Below are positions 4,874 through 5,381 of a stretch of 5,381 nt of DNA, one piece after another (within the stretch, counting starts at the first letter, position 1; each line of letters opens with the position of its first letter). Made by a program: the position numbers and the translations under genes. The notes below the pieces were generated by a model. That model was not told the origin of the DNA and did no database searches. It worked only from the letters and a program-made list of their open reading frames with translations. The DNA is from UBA5216 sp040081205. GTDB taxonomy: Bacteria > Pseudomonadota > Gammaproteobacteria > Burkholderiales > SG8-41. Where the stretch lies: positions 1 through 5,381 of the forward strand of contig JBEBHE010000317.1 in the NCBI GenBank assembly GCA_040081205.1, read 5' to 3'.

Positions 4874-5381
4874 CTCCAGCGGCGGTACCGTGCGCAGCCA
4901 CGCCACCAGTGCGTTAAGGTCGTCGTCGGTGAGCCGCTTCAAATACTGCGAATAAGTTGCCATCACGATCGACAGCTTACGGCCATCGCGCGACACGCCT
5001 TCCAGCAACGCGCGCTTGATCTCGGCGTCGCTCCACGCGCCGATGCCTTTGACCGGATGCGACGTGATGTTCGCGGCTTTTACCATGCCCACCGGCGTTT
5101 TGTACTCACGCCCGCCCTTGCCCGCGCCAGTGCGGTAGTTCGGCACATCGTTGTGACGCTCGGCGTGGCACTGCATGCAATGGCCGAGATTGGCGAGGTA
5201 CTGGCCGCGCTTCACCGGATCACGCAAATCGTTTTCGGTCATCGGCTTGTCGGCGCCGGGATAGGTATACGTAATTTGTTCCGATTTATACAGCGGCGGC
5301 GCCACCTTGGCATTGATAGGCGTAACTGTACGCATATAGGCGGCCACGGCATCGAGATCACGCGGCGTTAGCACTTTGTAG
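4871..5381 (-). CDS. Multi-haem c-type cytochrome, C-terminal part only
   Basis: The frame is open to the window edge, so the N terminus is missing; 169 residues are visible. Numbering from the edge, residues 4-19 (LTPRDLDAVAAYMRTV) look like the closing helix of one cytochrome c domain. After a linker, a second domain has the haem-attachment motif CMQCH at 68-72, a TPVG/ANIT segment, GIGAWSDAEIKRAL, a likely axial Met 140 in KLSIVMATYSQYL, and the closing helix LTDDDLNALVAWLRTVPPLE. At least two haem domains are therefore implied, as in the cytochrome subunits of membrane-bound alcohol/aldehyde dehydrogenases or molybdenum hydroxylases. Proteins of this kind act outside the cytoplasmic membrane, passing electrons from a dehydrogenase to the respiratory chain; the export signal would lie outside the window. 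The partner enzyme is probably encoded upstream, beyond 5381. The amidase follows 32 bases downstream. Confidence 0.9.
   Translation of the reverse strand, partial: YKVLTPRDLDAVAAYMRTVTPINAKVAPPLYKSEQITYTYPGADKPMTENDLRDPVKRGQYLANLGHCMQCHAERHNDVPNYRTGAGKGGREYKTPVGMVKAANITSHPVKGIGAWSDAEIKRALLEGVSRDGRKLSIVMATYSQYLKRLTDDDLNALVAWLRTVPPLE

Noticed and set aside
4868..5371. Plus-strand open frame of 167 codons mirroring the cytochrome gene
   Set aside because: The opposite frame holds CMQCH and full cytochrome c helices; this one is its antisense shadow.
1..5381. Defence system, CRISPR, phage or mobile element
   Set aside because: No direct-repeat array, integrase, transposase, nuclease or toxin-like protein is visible; all six genes fall in metabolic or regulatory families.

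Overview
The window is a GC-rich stretch of proteobacterial chromosome with six protein-coding genes. It is most likely from a betaproteobacterium of the Burkholderiales type. I base this on the gene families (DUF2917 next to a GcvA-type LysR regulator, a crotonase, and a cupin resembling the COG3837 type) and on overall composition; no rRNA or housekeeping marker is present to confirm it. I see no tRNA, rRNA, transposase, CRISPR array, phage or defence gene, so this looks like ordinary accessory metabolism rather than a new defence or mobile system.

Layout, from high to low coordinates on the minus strand. The 3' part of a multi-haem c-type cytochrome (4871-5381, cut by the window edge) is followed after 32 bases by an amidase-signature hydrolase very like plant AMI1 indole-3-acetamide hydrolase (3666-4838). 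A plus-strand LysR regulator (2667-3611) converges on the amidase. Divergent from LysR, and separated by a 121-base operator-like region, runs the minus-strand series DUF2917 protein (2084-2545), cupin (1614-2087; 4-base ATGA overlap) and enoyl-CoA hydratase (815-1591; 22-base gap). After a further 150 bases comes a PhzF-family isomerase (1-664), which leaves the window at its 3' end.

The PhzF gene is easily missed: it has a GTG start, no stop inside the window, and its frame appears broken by one base at a run of nine A (35-43).

How the genes may work together (inference): the LysR protein probably controls the divergent DUF2917-cupin-hydratase operon through TGCA(A/T)T-type half-sites in the shared intergenic region. 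The hydratase, cupin, isomerase, amidase and cytochrome would suit oxidative breakdown of a small amide, aromatic or acyl compound, but nothing here names the substrate. The least expected signal is a 29-base AT-rich leader that is 24/29 identical upstream of two unrelated GTG-start genes (PhzF and amidase). It suggests a shared promoter/leader or a genome-wide leader style. A second one is a 57-base nested inverted repeat inside the DUF2917 coding region.
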